Shown: positions 8,328 through 17,246, counted from the stretch's first letter. The stretch: DNA of 32,042 nucleotides from Ruminococcaceae bacterium UBA3220 (GCA_002363095.1 DEWC01000072.1:1-32042), one strand, 5' to 3'. Notes: generated from the letters alone by a model not told the origin. Numbers and translations are program-made.

Positions 8328-9849
8328 TTCTAAAGAAATAAAGATAGGTGCGGTTTTGTCCTATCTTCAAATGGGGCTTGGCGTTCTAATCAGTTTGTTC
8401 TATACTCCTTTGATGATAAAAACGCTTGGTCAGAATGAATACGGCCTTTATAATACTGTTGCCTCTACCATTTCGATGCTTTCAATTCTTAATCTCGGTT
8501 TTAACAGTAGTTATATCAGATACTATTCAAAGTATAAAAAGAACAATGACAGCGACGGAATATCAAAACTTAACGGACTGTTTTTGCTGATTTTTATCAT
8601 TATCGGTATAGTCGCCTTTTTATGCGGTTTGTTTTTAACTGAAAATCTTCGATTGATTTTTGATAAGGGATTAACGGTATCCGAGTATAAAACGGCAAAA
8701 ATCCTTATGTTTCTTTTAACCGTTAATCTTTCTGTTTCTTTTCCAATGACCGTTTTTACCAATATAATAACTGCGAACGAAAAGTTTGTTTTTTTAAAAA
8801 CATTATTGATTTTCAAAACAGTTTTCAGCCCGTTTTTAACAATTCCGTTGTTACTTAAAGGAATGGGTTCGGTCTCGATTGTGATTGTAACTTTGGTTGT
8901 GTCTGTTATGGTAGATGCCGCCTATTTGATTTACTGTTTGACAAAACTTCGTGTAAAATTCGTCTTTCGGCATTTTGAAAAAGGTTTGTTTAAGGATATT
9001 TTTGTGTTTACAAGTTTTTTGGCAATCAATATTGTGGTTGACCAAGTAAACCTCAATATTGATAAAGTATTGCTTGGCAGGTTTAAGGGAACGGAAATAG
9101 TTGCAATTTATTCCGTAGGTCAAACGCTCTATGTTTACTTTCAAATGTTTTCAACATCGGTTTCCTCGCTTTTCATACCGCGGGTACATAAGATAGTAAA
9201 TGCATATTCAGGGCAGGAGCAGAAATATCGCCTAACCGAATTGTTTGTTAAGGTCGGTCGAATTCAATTTCTTATATTATCGCTCATTTGTACCGGAATA
9301 GTTTTTTTCGGAAAAAGTTTTATTGTAAATTACTGGGCGGGTTCGGGATATTCCGATGCCTATTATGTCCTGTTGCTTTTGGTTATTCCTTCTATGATAG
9401 CCCTTACTCAGAATATCGGAATTGAAATACAGCGTGCCGAGAACAATCATCGGTTCAGAAGTCTTGCCTATTTGATAATGGCATCCGTAAATTTCGGGAT
9501 TTCAATCGTTCTCTGCCAAAAATACGGTGCGATAGGTTCCGCCGTGGGCACCGCTATAAGCCTTGTTTTGGCAAATGGAATTATAATGAATATTTTTTAT
9601 CAAAAGAAATGCAATGTGGATGTTTTGGTATATTGGCGAAATATTCTGAAAATGTGTTTGGGACTTTTCATACCGGTTGTATTCGGTTGTATGATTCTTA
9701 TCTTTGTGGATACAGCAAAGATTATTAATTTTGCCGTTTTTATTATTATTTACATATTTGTTTATTCATTCTCTATGTGGTTTTTGGCAATGACTCAAAA
9801 CGAAAAACAATTGGTTATAGGTTTTGTGAAAAAATGCTTAGGCAGATAG
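8320..9849 (+). CDS. Wzx/PST-type polysaccharide flippase
   Basis: A 509-residue integral membrane protein with about 12-14 hydrophobic helices, of the polysaccharide-transport (MATE/MurJ-like) superfamily. The N-terminus has the family pattern: a short cytoplasmic stretch, then SYLQMGLGVLISLFYTPLMI and a LGQNEYGLYN loop. The expected role is flipping the undecaprenyl-linked repeat unit to the outer face for the EpsG-type polymerase. It overlaps the pyruvyl transferase gene by 8 nt, and the next gene's Shine-Dalgarno starts within its stop codon. Confidence 0.9.
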   Translation: MDSSKEIKIGAVLSYLQMGLGVLISLFYTPLMIKTLGQNEYGLYNTVASTISMLSILNLGFNSSYIRYYSKYKKNNDSDGISKLNGLFLLIFIIIGIVAFLCGLFLTENLRLIFDKGLTVSEYKTAKILMFLLTVNLSVSFPMTVFTNIITANEKFVFLKTLLIFKTVFSPFLTIPLLLKGMGSVSIVIVTLVVSVMVDAAYLIYCLTKLRVKFVFRHFEKGLFKDIFVFTSFLAINIVVDQVNLNIDKVLLGRFKGTEIVAIYSVGQTLYVYFQMFSTSVSSLFIPRVHKIVNAYSGQEQKYRLTELFVKVGRIQFLILSLICTGIVFFGKSFIVNYWAGSGYSDAYYVLLLLVIPSMIALTQNIGIEIQRAENNHRFRSLAYLIMASVNFGISIVLCQKYGAIGSAVGTAISLVLANGIIMNIFYQKKCNVDVLVYWRNILKMCLGLFIPVVFGCMILIFVDTAKIINFAVFIIIYIFVYSFSMWFLAMTQNEKQLVIGFVKKCLGR

Positions 9850-9862
9850 GAAGAAAAATATA

Positions 9863-11014
9863 TTGATATCAATAACCGAAAATAATGAGTGTTGCGGATG
9901 CGGCGCTTGCAATAATATCTGCCCGAGCGGATGTATAGATATGGTGCCGGACGACGAAGGCTTTTTATATCCTGATGTCGATTTTGAAAAGTGCATAGAT
10001 TGCGGATTATGCGAAAAGGTTTGCCTTTACAAGCAGTTTGGCGATGACGATAAGAAAAAGCCCGATTGCTATGCAATGAAAGCGATGGATAATGAGTTAA
10101 GGGAAAATTCATCGAGCGGCGGTGTTTTTTCGCTGATTTCATATGATATTCTTCAATCCGGCGGATTTGTCTACGGTGTATCAATGGATGAAAACAACAA
10201 ATCCTGCTCATTCTTAAAAGTCGGTAAATGCGAAGCCCTAAATCCTCTACGAGGCTCAAAGTATTTACAGGCAAATGCCGGCGAGGTCTATAAAATGGTT
10301 AAGTCAGACCTTGATAACGGCAATAAGGTTTTGTTTTCAGGGGTACCGTGTCAGATAATTGCGCTTAAATTGTTTCTTGGCAAGGAATACGATAATCTTT
10401 ATTGCGTAGAGGTTATATGTCACGGTGTGCCTTCGCCGTTATTGTGGAAAAAATATATAGAATATATTGAGCGAAAGAACAAAACATCAGTGAGTGCCGT
10501 TAATTTCAGAAACAAAAATGGCGGATGGAAGAATTTTTCTTTGAAAATCGATGGAGTAGGTTTTACTCAAAGTAAAAATATTTCCAATGATCCTTATTTA
10601 GTTATGTTTTTGAGAAATTACAGCCTGCGTCCGTCTTGTTATAACTGCAAAGCAAAGATCGGGGATTCTTCGGCAGATTTGACAATAGCGGACTTTTGGG
10701 GAATAGAAAAGATTTTGCCTGATATGGATGACAATAGGGGTGTTTCCCTTGTTATGATAAACACCGAAAAGGGAAGATGTGTTTTTGAGAACATCAAAGC
10801 TCTGACCTTGTTTGCGCAAGTTCCCTATGATTTTGCGGTTTCAAATAATACTGCGTACCTGCGATCTTGCTCAATGCCGAAAGAACGGCAAGAATTTTTC
10901 AAAGATTTAAATAGTATGGATTTTGAGATGTTCTCAAAAAAGTATTCTCGTGTATCGGCATACAAAAAGATTAAAAGGTGGCTTTCCACCGTCAAAAAAC
11001 AGTTGGGTTTATAG
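9863..11014 (+). CDS. FrhB-like iron-sulfur protein (coenzyme F420 hydrogenase/dehydrogenase beta-subunit family)
   Basis: 383 residues. The N-terminus has two ferredoxin-type 4Fe-4S motifs (CCGCGACNNICPSGC and CIDCGLCEKVC), followed by FrhB-type domains with SSSGGVFSLIS, FSGVPCQI and VICHGVPSPLLW and a late Cys pair (SCYNCKAKIGD). Family members in polysaccharide clusters are often annotated as F420 hydrogenase subunits, although F420 is not expected in these hosts, so the reaction is unknown; a redox modification of a sugar is a reasonable guess. The start is TTG at 9863, nine bases after AGGAAG (9848-9853). Pairing with a pyruvyl transferase gene is a recurring arrangement in such clusters. 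Confidence 0.8.
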   Translation: MISITENNECCGCGACNNICPSGCIDMVPDDEGFLYPDVDFEKCIDCGLCEKVCLYKQFGDDDKKKPDCYAMKAMDNELRENSSSGGVFSLISYDILQSGGFVYGVSMDENNKSCSFLKVGKCEALNPLRGSKYLQANAGEVYKMVKSDLDNGNKVLFSGVPCQIIALKLFLGKEYDNLYCVEVICHGVPSPLLWKKYIEYIERKNKTSVSAVNFRNKNGGWKNFSLKIDGVGFTQSKNISNDPYLVMFLRNYSLRPSCYNCKAKIGDSSADLTIADFWGIEKILPDMDDNRGVSLVMINTEKGRCVFENIKALTLFAQVPYDFAVSNNTAYLRSCSMPKERQEFFKDLNSMDFEMFSKKYSRVSAYKKIKRWLSTVKKQLGL

Positions 11015-11047
11015 ACGCTTTTAATAAAAAAAGAAAAGGTGACTAAT

Positions 11048-11560
11048 ATGAAAATGAATATGTTCCGATTGGCTGCTTTTGCTGTGGCTTTTATGATGAT
11101 GTTGTCCTTGCTGACCGGTTGTAAATCAAACAAAGCTTCAAAAAGTGACACTGCAAAAAAATCCACCGAAAGCAAAGAAATAACCGATTCTGAGAATTCG
11201 GGTGAAGAAGTTTTTGACATCAAAACCGACTATTGCACATTAAAATACCCGGAAGAGTATAAAGACACGGTTAAAACCACCGTAATCAATACCGGTGTCT
11301 ATGCCGTTTGTTTCACAACAACAGTGAACAATAACGAAGTCAAGATTTTCGATATAGTCTTCGGCGGAGAAGAGGGATATAAATTAGGCACCCTGAAAGA
11401 CGGCAAAAAAAGCATTGATGTTTATGTTAAGGACTACTCGGCGGATTTCCCGAAAGATATTTCAGAGGAAGACAGCAATCGGCTTGATGTGATGGCTCAA
11501 AAGATAAATGTTATTATATCTAATCTTCAAAAGGACTATGATTTTGAAATTGCCGGATAA
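11048..11560 (+). CDS. Small putative lipoprotein
   Basis: 170 residues beginning with a basic and hydrophobic signal segment that ends in the lipobox LLTGC, followed by a Lys/Ser/Thr-rich linker and a globular domain of about 120 residues. It should be a membrane-anchored extracytoplasmic lipoprotein. ATG 11048 is chosen because AGGTGA (11037-11042) is its Shine-Dalgarno; the in-frame GTG at 11039 lies inside that site. It follows the FrhB-like gene by 33 nt and probably shares its transcript. I do not recognise the domain. Confidence 0.7.
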   Translation: MKMNMFRLAAFAVAFMMMLSLLTGCKSNKASKSDTAKKSTESKEITDSENSGEEVFDIKTDYCTLKYPEEYKDTVKTTVINTGVYAVCFTTTVNNNEVKIFDIVFGGEEGYKLGTLKDGKKSIDVYVKDYSADFPKDISEEDSNRLDVMAQKINVIISNLQKDYDFEIAG

Positions 11561-11592
11561 TAATACGGCTTTGTAGGATTAAATGGCAAGGA

Positions 11593-12021
11593 TTGAATTA
11601 TAACGATAAAATCAATTTAGAACTTAACAACAAAACTATTCTCGTGACGGGGGCGGCGGGATTTATAGGGTCTAACCTCGTTTTGAGTCTTATTAAAAAA
11701 TTTAAGGGTTTAACCGTCGCAGGACTCGATAATATGAACGACTACTATGATGTATCGCTTAAGGAATGCCGTCTTTAAACAATCGAAAGCGCCCTTAAAG
11801 AAAGCCCCGAGAACAAATGGGAATTTATAAAAGCCAAGGGCATTGAGGTTGTTGTTTACGAACCTACACTTAAATAGGATAACTTCTTTAACAGCCGTGT
11901 AGTTAATGATATTGATGTTTTCAAGAGTATGTGCGATGTGATTGTCGCCAACAGGTACAGTGAACAACTTTCGGATGTTCTTGATAAGGTTTATACCAGA
12001 GATTTGTATTTCAGAGATTAG
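11593..12021 (+). pseudogene. Relic fusion: UDP-glucuronate epimerase N-terminus joined to UDP-glucose dehydrogenase C-terminus
   Basis: One reading frame of 143 codons with two in-frame stops (TAA 11776-11778, TAG 11875-11877). The first part has the short-chain dehydrogenase nucleotide-binding motif VTGAAGFIGSNL and then NDYYDVSLKE, typical of UDP-glucuronate 4-epimerases (CapI type), continuing past the first stop to about WEFIK. From about nt 11840 it reads GIEVVVYEPTL, then FFNSRVVND, DVIVANR and DKVYTRDLYFRD, which is the C-terminal end of UDP-glucose 6-dehydrogenase. The middle of both genes is missing, so a deletion appears to have joined adjacent genes, later hit by point mutations. 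It is not expected to be functional. A start at TTG 11593 lacks a convincing Shine-Dalgarno. Confidence 0.85.
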
Positions 12022-12026
12022 TTTAA

Positions 12027-12061
12027 AATGTTCGGTCGCTTTCGGCGGTCGAACATTTTTT
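12027..12061 (+). terminator. Intrinsic terminator after the epimerase/dehydrogenase relic
   Basis: ATGTTCG at 12028-12034 pairs with CGAACAT at 12050-12056, with further partial pairing inside and a T-run at 12056-12061. It is probably the original end of the polysaccharide operon. Confidence 0.8.
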
Positions 12062-12111
12062 ATGATTTCCACAATATATTGTATTTTATGTAAAAAAATA
12101 TCATAAATATA

Positions 12112-12140
12112 TTGAAAAAATCACCTATCGGTAGTATAAT
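12112..12140 (+). promoter_or_regulatory. Strong sigma-A-type promoter
   Basis: TTGAAA (12112-12117), a 17-nt spacer, then TATAAT (12135-12140). It lies upstream of the permease relic. I see no better promoter between here and the V-ATPase operon, so it probably now drives that operon. Confidence 0.75.
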
Positions 12141-12151
12141 ATATTAGATGT

Positions 12152-12180
12152 GAAGTTTTGCTCATTTGAGCATATACTTC
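12152..12180 (+). promoter_or_regulatory. Hairpin at the 5' end of the transcript
   Basis: GAAGT (12152-12156) pairs with ACTTC (12176-12180), and inside it GCTCA (12160-12164) pairs with TGAGC (12167-12171). Starting about 12 nt after the -10 box, it could stabilise the mRNA 5' end or be an operator. Confidence 0.4.
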
Positions 12181-12206
12181 CGAAAATTCAAAAAAGGTGT
12201 TTTTTT

Positions 12207-12362
12207 ATGGACCCAAATAAGCGGTCTGAGTTTAAAAAGCAACTGAACCCTTTAAATGTTTGGGCAATTGCGTTCGGGTGTATTATCGGATGAGGTAGTT
12301 TTATAAATCCCCATAAAAAATTCTTCCGAATTCCGGTGTTGCCGGACCGATTTTAGGCAGAG
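12207..12362 (+). pseudogene. Relic N-terminus of an APC-family amino-acid permease
   Basis: ATG 12207 has a good Shine-Dalgarno (AAGGTG, 12194-12199). The first 28 codons end in LNPLNVWAIAFGCIIG, the first membrane helix signature of APC-type permeases, where the family continues W-G-x-F. Here the Trp codon is TGA (12291-12293). Reading on gives GSFINP, then a one-base frameshift, after which the other frame reads NSGVAGPILG, as expected for the family. Nothing of the remaining several hundred residues is present. TGA is a normal stop elsewhere in this window, so recoding is not the explanation. Confidence 0.75.
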
Positions 12363-12423
12363 AAAAACCATCAACGGTCAGGCTTCTGAATAAATTAAAC
12401 ACAACCCTGAAAGGAAAAGTGTT

Positions 12424-12984
12424 ATGGAAATAAAAATTGAAGATTTGGTTTCATCGATTAAAAAGGACGGTATCGACGCCGCCAATGCCGAGGCGGAAAA
12501 AATCATTTCCGACGCAAAGGCAAAAGCGGAAAAGATATTGAACGACGCTAAGTCCGAACAAGAAAAAATCAAGCAACAAACGGCGGACGAAATCGAAGTT
12601 TTAAAGGAAAGCGCAAAGGTTTCCGCCATGCAGGCGGAAAGAGACGCGGTTTTGCTTTTCAAGGACGCGGTAAGGGCGGAATTTGAAAAACTTTTGGAGG
12701 CAGACATCCAAAAAACGCTTGACGCCGAAACATTATCGAAACTTATCGGCGCCTGCTTAAACGGTGATAATGCGGAAGACTATCAAGTTGAGATTTCAAG
12801 GGCGCAAGAGGGAATAAAGGGCGAACTTGCAAGCAAATTAAAAGATGGTCTTGAGATTAAGATTTCGCCGGAAATAAACGGTGGATTTCGTCTGAGCGCG
12901 AAGGACGGTTCGGGATATTTTGACTGTTCCGATGAAGCAATAGCCGAAATGCTGGCACCGTTTTTCTCGGAAATTGAATTCTGA
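12424..12984 (+). CDS. ntpE: V-type ATPase subunit E (peripheral stalk)
   Basis: 186 residues. The N-terminal half is a long Ala/Lys/Glu-rich coiled coil (about residues 10-75), the C-terminal half a compact alpha/beta domain, as in V/A-type ATPase subunit E. It forms the peripheral stalk that holds the A/B head against the membrane sector. Shine-Dalgarno AAGGA (12411-12415) lies eight bases before the ATG. It is the first gene of the operon E-DUF2764-A-B-D-I-K. No separate subunit G/H gene, which normally pairs with E, is visible. Confidence 0.85.
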   Translation: MEIKIEDLVSSIKKDGIDAANAEAEKIISDAKAKAEKILNDAKSEQEKIKQQTADEIEVLKESAKVSAMQAERDAVLLFKDAVRAEFEKLLEADIQKTLDAETLSKLIGACLNGDNAEDYQVEISRAQEGIKGELASKLKDGLEIKISPEINGGFRLSAKDGSGYFDCSDEAIAEMLAPFFSEIEF

Positions 12985-13021
12985 TTTATTGTTTTAAAAC
13001 TTTGGCAGAACGGAGAAAAAT

Positions 13022-13546
13022 ATGGCTTCATATTACTATTTGATGTCAAGTTTACCGATGCTCAGAGCCGACGGGACAATGCCCATAACCTACGAAAAAT
13101 TTTTAAGCTACTGCAAGGACTCTGTTTCAGGCGCAAACTATGAATTGCTTGAAAATTTAAGCGTTGATTCAAAAAAAGGTGCTCTTATAAGCGAGTGGGC
13201 TGAATTCTATTCGGCATTTAAGGAAGAACTTACCTATCAGCGCAACAAAAAGGCGGAAAAAAGCGCGCCACAGCCGACAGGTGTTGACATTGAGGTCAAA
13301 AAGACTATTTCGGCGGCGGTTAACGATGAGAATCCTCTTAATGCCGAAAACACGCTTTTGGCGCTTCAATTTGATAAACTTGACTCTTTAATCGGTATTC
13401 ATTCTTTTGATGATTATGCTCTTTTCGGATACGCTATGAAACTTAAATTGCTTGAACGCAAAACGGCTTTTGACCAAAAGGCGGGCAAGGATGAGTTTAC
13501 AAGACTCGTAAGGGGTCTTGAAGAGCAGATAAACAGAATAAACTGA
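13022..13546 (+). CDS. DUF2764 family protein of V-type ATPase operons
   Basis: 174 residues starting MASYYYLMSSLP, as DUF2764 proteins do. The C-terminal part (NPLNAENTLLALQFDKLD, then a kinase-like LKLLERKTAFD stretch followed by a Gly-Lys and LVRGLEEQ) fits the family's conserved pattern around residues 105-170. In Chlamydia, Treponema and Bacteroides V-ATPase operons a DUF2764 gene sits between subunits E and A, where other operons have subunits C and F. The likely role is structural, possibly standing in for the C subunit that joins the stalk to the rotor; this is inference from position. It is shorter than many members of the family. Confidence 0.7.
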   Translation: MASYYYLMSSLPMLRADGTMPITYEKFLSYCKDSVSGANYELLENLSVDSKKGALISEWAEFYSAFKEELTYQRNKKAEKSAPQPTGVDIEVKKTISAAVNDENPLNAENTLLALQFDKLDSLIGIHSFDDYALFGYAMKLKLLERKTAFDQKAGKDEFTRLVRGLEEQINRIN

Positions 13547-13577
13547 TACTCTCTTAAAATGATATAGGAGGCAAACA

Positions 13578-15311
13578 ATGGGAAAGAATATTTCCGGCGT
13601 TGTAACCGGTGTTAACGGCAACCTCGTTTTTGTAAAGGTTGACGGTTCTATAAAGAAAAATGAAGTAGGGTATATACTTGTAGACGGCAAGAAACTTAAA
13701 GGCGAGATAATAAGAATAAACAACGGCGTTGCAAGTATGCAGATCTATGAAATGACCGAGGGAATAAAGGTAGGCGACAAAGCCGAGTTTACCAATGAAC
13801 TTATGAGCGTTCGTTTGGGGCCGGGGCTCTTATCCCGTGTTTTTGACGGACTTCAAAATCCGCTTCCCGAACTTGCCGAAAAATGCGGATTTTTCCTCGA
13901 AAGGGGCGAGTATTTAAACCCGATACCCGATAAAGACTGGGAATTCACCCCCAAGGTAAAGGCAGGCGATACCGTTATGCCTGCCGACACATTAGGTACC
14001 GTTCCCGAAGGTCTTTTCGAGCATAGAATAATGGTACCTTTCGGGCTTAAGAATGTTCGCTGGACGGTTGAAAAAATTGCCGAAAAGGGAACATATAATG
14101 TTGAGGATACAATAGCGGTAATAAAGGATGACAAAGGCAACACAAAGGAACTTTCAATGGTATTCTCGTGGCCTATCAAGAAGGCCATCACCAATTACGA
14201 AAAACGCCTTCGTCCCGATGAACCGCTTATAACAAAAATCCGTTGTATTGATACTTTCCTGCCGGTCGCAAAGGGCGGAACATTCTGTGTCCCCGGTCCT
14301 TTCGGTGCCGGAAAGACCGTTTTGCAGCATATGGAAGCCAAAAATACCGATGTTGACATCGTTATCGTTGCGGCTTGCGGCGAGCGAGCAGGCGAGGTCG
14401 TTGAAATTCTTAAAGAATTCCCCGAGCTTACCGACCCGAGGACCGGGCGGTCGTTAATGGAGAGAACCATTATTATTTGTAACACATCTTCTATGCCGGT
14501 CGCTTCCCGTGAGGCTTCGGTTTACACGGCGATAACACTTGCGGAGTATTACAGGCAAATGGGACTTAATGTTCTTATGCTTGCCGATTCTACCTCCCGT
14601 TGGGCGCAGGCGATGCGCGAAATGAGCGGACGCCTCGAAGAAATCCCGGGAGAGGAAGCCTTCCCGGCATACCTTGAATCGGTTATCGCAAGTTTCTATG
14701 AACGCGCGGGAAAGGTTAGACTTCGTACGGGTGAAATTGCCTCGGTAACCATAGGAGGAACCGTTTCTCCTGCCGGAGGTAACTTCGAAGAGCCGGTAAC
14801 ACAGGCTACTCTTAAGGTTGTCGGCGCATTCCACGGACTTTCCCGTGAGCGCTCGGACGCGCGTAAATACCCCGCAATTCATCCGATTGATTCCTGGTCG
14901 AAATATAAAGGAATAGTCGATATGGAAAAGGTGGAGCACGCAAGAGAAATCCTTGTAAGAAGTATCGAAATAAACCAAATGATGATGGTCGTAGGCGAAG
15001 AAGGAACATCAAATGAAGACTATATCCTTTATCAGAAGGGTGAACTGTTAGACGCGGTTTATCTCCAACAAAATTCATTTGACCCGATTGATGCCTCCTG
15101 CGATACCGACAGGCAGAAGTATGTTTTCGGTCTTCTTTATACCATATTAACCGAGAATTATTCGTTCACTTCAAAACGCGAAATCAGACTTTTCTTTAAC
15201 CAGTTAAGGCAGGAACTGCTCGATTGGCATACAACCGCGTTTGACACAAAGGAGTTTTACGACCAAGAGCAGGTCATTAAAGATTTTTACCTTAAAAAGG
15301 TTATAAAATAA
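13578..15311 (+). CDS. ntpA: V-type ATPase catalytic subunit A
   Basis: 577 residues, close to the usual length. Walker A is GPFGAGKT at residues 240-247, followed by the ACGER catalytic-Glu motif (Glu269) and the Walker B region LMLADSTSRWAQAMRE. The V/A-type non-homologous insert lies before the P-loop (about residues 110-200). Three A and three B subunits form the hexameric head that couples ATP to rotation of the central stalk. AGGAGG lies seven bases before the ATG. All catalytic motifs are intact. Confidence 0.97.
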   Translation: MGKNISGVVTGVNGNLVFVKVDGSIKKNEVGYILVDGKKLKGEIIRINNGVASMQIYEMTEGIKVGDKAEFTNELMSVRLGPGLLSRVFDGLQNPLPELAEKCGFFLERGEYLNPIPDKDWEFTPKVKAGDTVMPADTLGTVPEGLFEHRIMVPFGLKNVRWTVEKIAEKGTYNVEDTIAVIKDDKGNTKELSMVFSWPIKKAITNYEKRLRPDEPLITKIRCIDTFLPVAKGGTFCVPGPFGAGKTVLQHMEAKNTDVDIVIVAACGERAGEVVEILKEFPELTDPRTGRSLMERTIIICNTSSMPVASREASVYTAITLAEYYRQMGLNVLMLADSTSRWAQAMREMSGRLEEIPGEEAFPAYLESVIASFYERAGKVRLRTGEIASVTIGGTVSPAGGNFEEPVTQATLKVVGAFHGLSRERSDARKYPAIHPIDSWSKYKGIVDMEKVEHAREILVRSIEINQMMMVVGEEGTSNEDYILYQKGELLDAVYLQQNSFDPIDASCDTDRQKYVFGLLYTILTENYSFTSKREIRLFFNQLRQELLDWHTTAFDTKEFYDQEQVIKDFYLKKVIK

Positions 15312-15326
15312 AAGGGAGGTGCCGAA

Positions 15327-16613
15327 ATGCAAAAGATTTATACTAAAATAGAATCAATTGTCGGCAATGTTGTCGTCGTTAAGGCGGATGGCGTCCGAAA
15401 CGGCGACCTCGCCATGGTCGGAAACAGTTTTGCCAATGTCATAAAACTCGATAACGACCGTGTTTATTTGCAGGTTTTTTCGGGCACACAGGGCATCTCT
15501 ACCACCGATCCGGTTAAATTTTTGGGTAAGCCGATGATGGTGTCTTATTCCGATAAACTTTTAGGCCGCGTATTTAACGGCGCCGGAATGCCCCGTGATA
15601 AGGGACCCGAACTTACCGATAATATGATAGTAATAGGCGGACCCTCCGCAAACCCGGCAAAAAGAATCGTACCAAAAAAGATGATACGAACCGGCATCCC
15701 GATGATAGATATGTTCAATACCCTTGTTGAGAGTCAGAAACTTCCGATTTTCTCGGTTTCGGGCGAGCCGTATAACGAACTGCTTGCAAGAATTGCCATG
15801 CAGGCGGAGGTTGATATAATCGTTTTAGGCGGAATGGGTCTTAAACACGATGACTATTTGTTCTTTAAGGACACTCTTGAAAAAAGCGGTGCTATGGGGC
15901 ATACGGTTATGTTTATTCATACCGCCTCCGACCCGACGGTTGAATGCACCCTTGTCCCCGATATGTCGCTTGCGGTTGCCGAAAAGTTTGCCCTTGACGG
16001 CAAGAAGGTTTTGGTACTGCTTACCGATATGACAAACTATGCCGACGCCCAAAAGGAAACGGCAATCACCATGGAGCAGGTGCCCTCCAACCGAGGATAT
16101 CCCGGCGACCTTTACAGTTGCCTTGCCTCCCGTTATGAAAAGGCGGTTGCCTTTGAAGGCTCCGGCTCGATAACCATTTTGAGTGTTACTACAATGCCGG
16201 GCGACGATGTTACCCATCCGGTGCCCGATAACACGGGATATATAACAGAGGGTCAGTATTACCTCAAAAACGGAAGAATTGAACCGTTCGGTTCGCTTTC
16301 CCGTCTTAAACAAAATGTCAATAAAGACACCCGCGACGACCATCGCGCCCTGATGGACGCTATGATTAAACTATACAGCTCGTACAACGAAAGTCTTGAA
16401 AAGAAATCAATGGGCTTTATGATGAGTGAATGGGACGAAAAACTGTTGAAATACGGCGAACTCTTTGAAAGCAAACTTATGGATTTGTCGGTCAATATTT
16501 CTCTTGAAGAGGCGCTTGATTTAGGCTGGGAGATTTTGGCAGAGTGCTTTGAACCGAACGAAACCGGGCTTAAAACAAACCTCATAAGCGAAAGATGGCC
16601 GAAAAAGGTTTAA
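15327..16613 (+). CDS. ntpB: V-type ATPase regulatory subunit B
   Basis: 428 residues. It has the B-subunit pattern: a degenerate nucleotide site (VSGEPYNELLARIA) in place of a Walker A, GIPMIDMFNTL before it, and VLLTDMTNYADAQKE with MEQVPSNRGYPGDLYS after it. It alternates with subunit A in the head and contributes to the nucleotide interface. It starts 15 nt after subunit A with the Shine-Dalgarno GGGAGGT. It is slightly short compared with many B subunits (about 460) but shows no break. Confidence 0.96.
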   Translation: MQKIYTKIESIVGNVVVVKADGVRNGDLAMVGNSFANVIKLDNDRVYLQVFSGTQGISTTDPVKFLGKPMMVSYSDKLLGRVFNGAGMPRDKGPELTDNMIVIGGPSANPAKRIVPKKMIRTGIPMIDMFNTLVESQKLPIFSVSGEPYNELLARIAMQAEVDIIVLGGMGLKHDDYLFFKDTLEKSGAMGHTVMFIHTASDPTVECTLVPDMSLAVAEKFALDGKKVLVLLTDMTNYADAQKETAITMEQVPSNRGYPGDLYSCLASRYEKAVAFEGSGSITILSVTTMPGDDVTHPVPDNTGYITEGQYYLKNGRIEPFGSLSRLKQNVNKDTRDDHRALMDAMIKLYSSYNESLEKKSMGFMMSEWDEKLLKYGELFESKLMDLSVNISLEEALDLGWEILAECFEPNETGLKTNLISERWPKKV

Positions 16614-16628
16614 CGGACGGTGTAGATT

Positions 16629-17246
16629 ATGGCATCAGTTAAACTGACAAAAAACGAACTGAAAAACCAAAAGGATAAGCTTAAAAGATTTGAGAGATAC
16701 CTGCCGACGCTTGAACTTAAGAAACAGCAGCTTCAAACGGTTATGATGAAAATTACCGCCGATCTTGAAGAGAAACGCAAGGAACTCTCGGCTAAGGTAG
16801 ACGGTCTTGACGGTTGGGTCGCGGTTTTTTCCGAGAACAAGCTTTTCAGTGCAGATAAAAAACTTGAAAACCTTGTGAAACCGGACAATGTTGTCTGTAC
16901 GCAGGAGAATATTGCCGGCGTTACCGTCCCCGTTTACAAGGACCTGTCTTTTAAGGAAATCGTTTATGATATTTCCGATTATCCTTTATGGGTAGATGAA
17001 GCGATCTACCGTATGCGAGATATCGCGAAACTTAATATGTTAATAAGAACCCTTGAGGTTCAAAATGACCTTTTAGGCAAAGAATTGCGTCTTACCTCTC
17101 AGCGTGTAAACCTGTTTGAAAAGGTGAAGATACCCGAGGCGAAGGAGAATATCCGAAAAATCGGAATTTATATCGGAGACCAGCAAACAAGCGCCGTGGT
17201 AAGAGGAAAAATTGCCAAGAAAAAGCGGCAGGAGGCGAGCTCATGA
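16629..17246 (+). CDS. ntpD: V-type ATPase subunit D (central rotor shaft)
   Basis: 205 residues, mostly alpha-helical and charged. The N-terminal coiled-coil strand (LTKNELKNQKDKLKRFERYL, then LELKKQQLQ) and the C-terminal strand (LTSQRVNLFEKVKIPEAKENI) are the two arms of the shaft in the V/A-type D family. It rotates inside the A3B3 head. The last four bases overlap the start of subunit I (ATGA). The Shine-Dalgarno (CGGTG) is weak. Subunit F, the usual shaft partner, is not visible in the operon. Confidence 0.92.
   Translation: MASVKLTKNELKNQKDKLKRFERYLPTLELKKQQLQTVMMKITADLEEKRKELSAKVDGLDGWVAVFSENKLFSADKKLENLVKPDNVVCTQENIAGVTVPVYKDLSFKEIVYDISDYPLWVDEAIYRMRDIAKLNMLIRTLEVQNDLLGKELRLTSQRVNLFEKVKIPEAKENIRKIGIYIGDQQTSAVVRGKIAKKKRQEASS

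Noticed and set aside
12291..12293. TGA read as tryptophan (alternative code) in the permease start
   Set aside because: TGA ends intact genes in this window (for example at 23563-23565), and the permease frame also has a frameshift and lacks nearly all of the gene.
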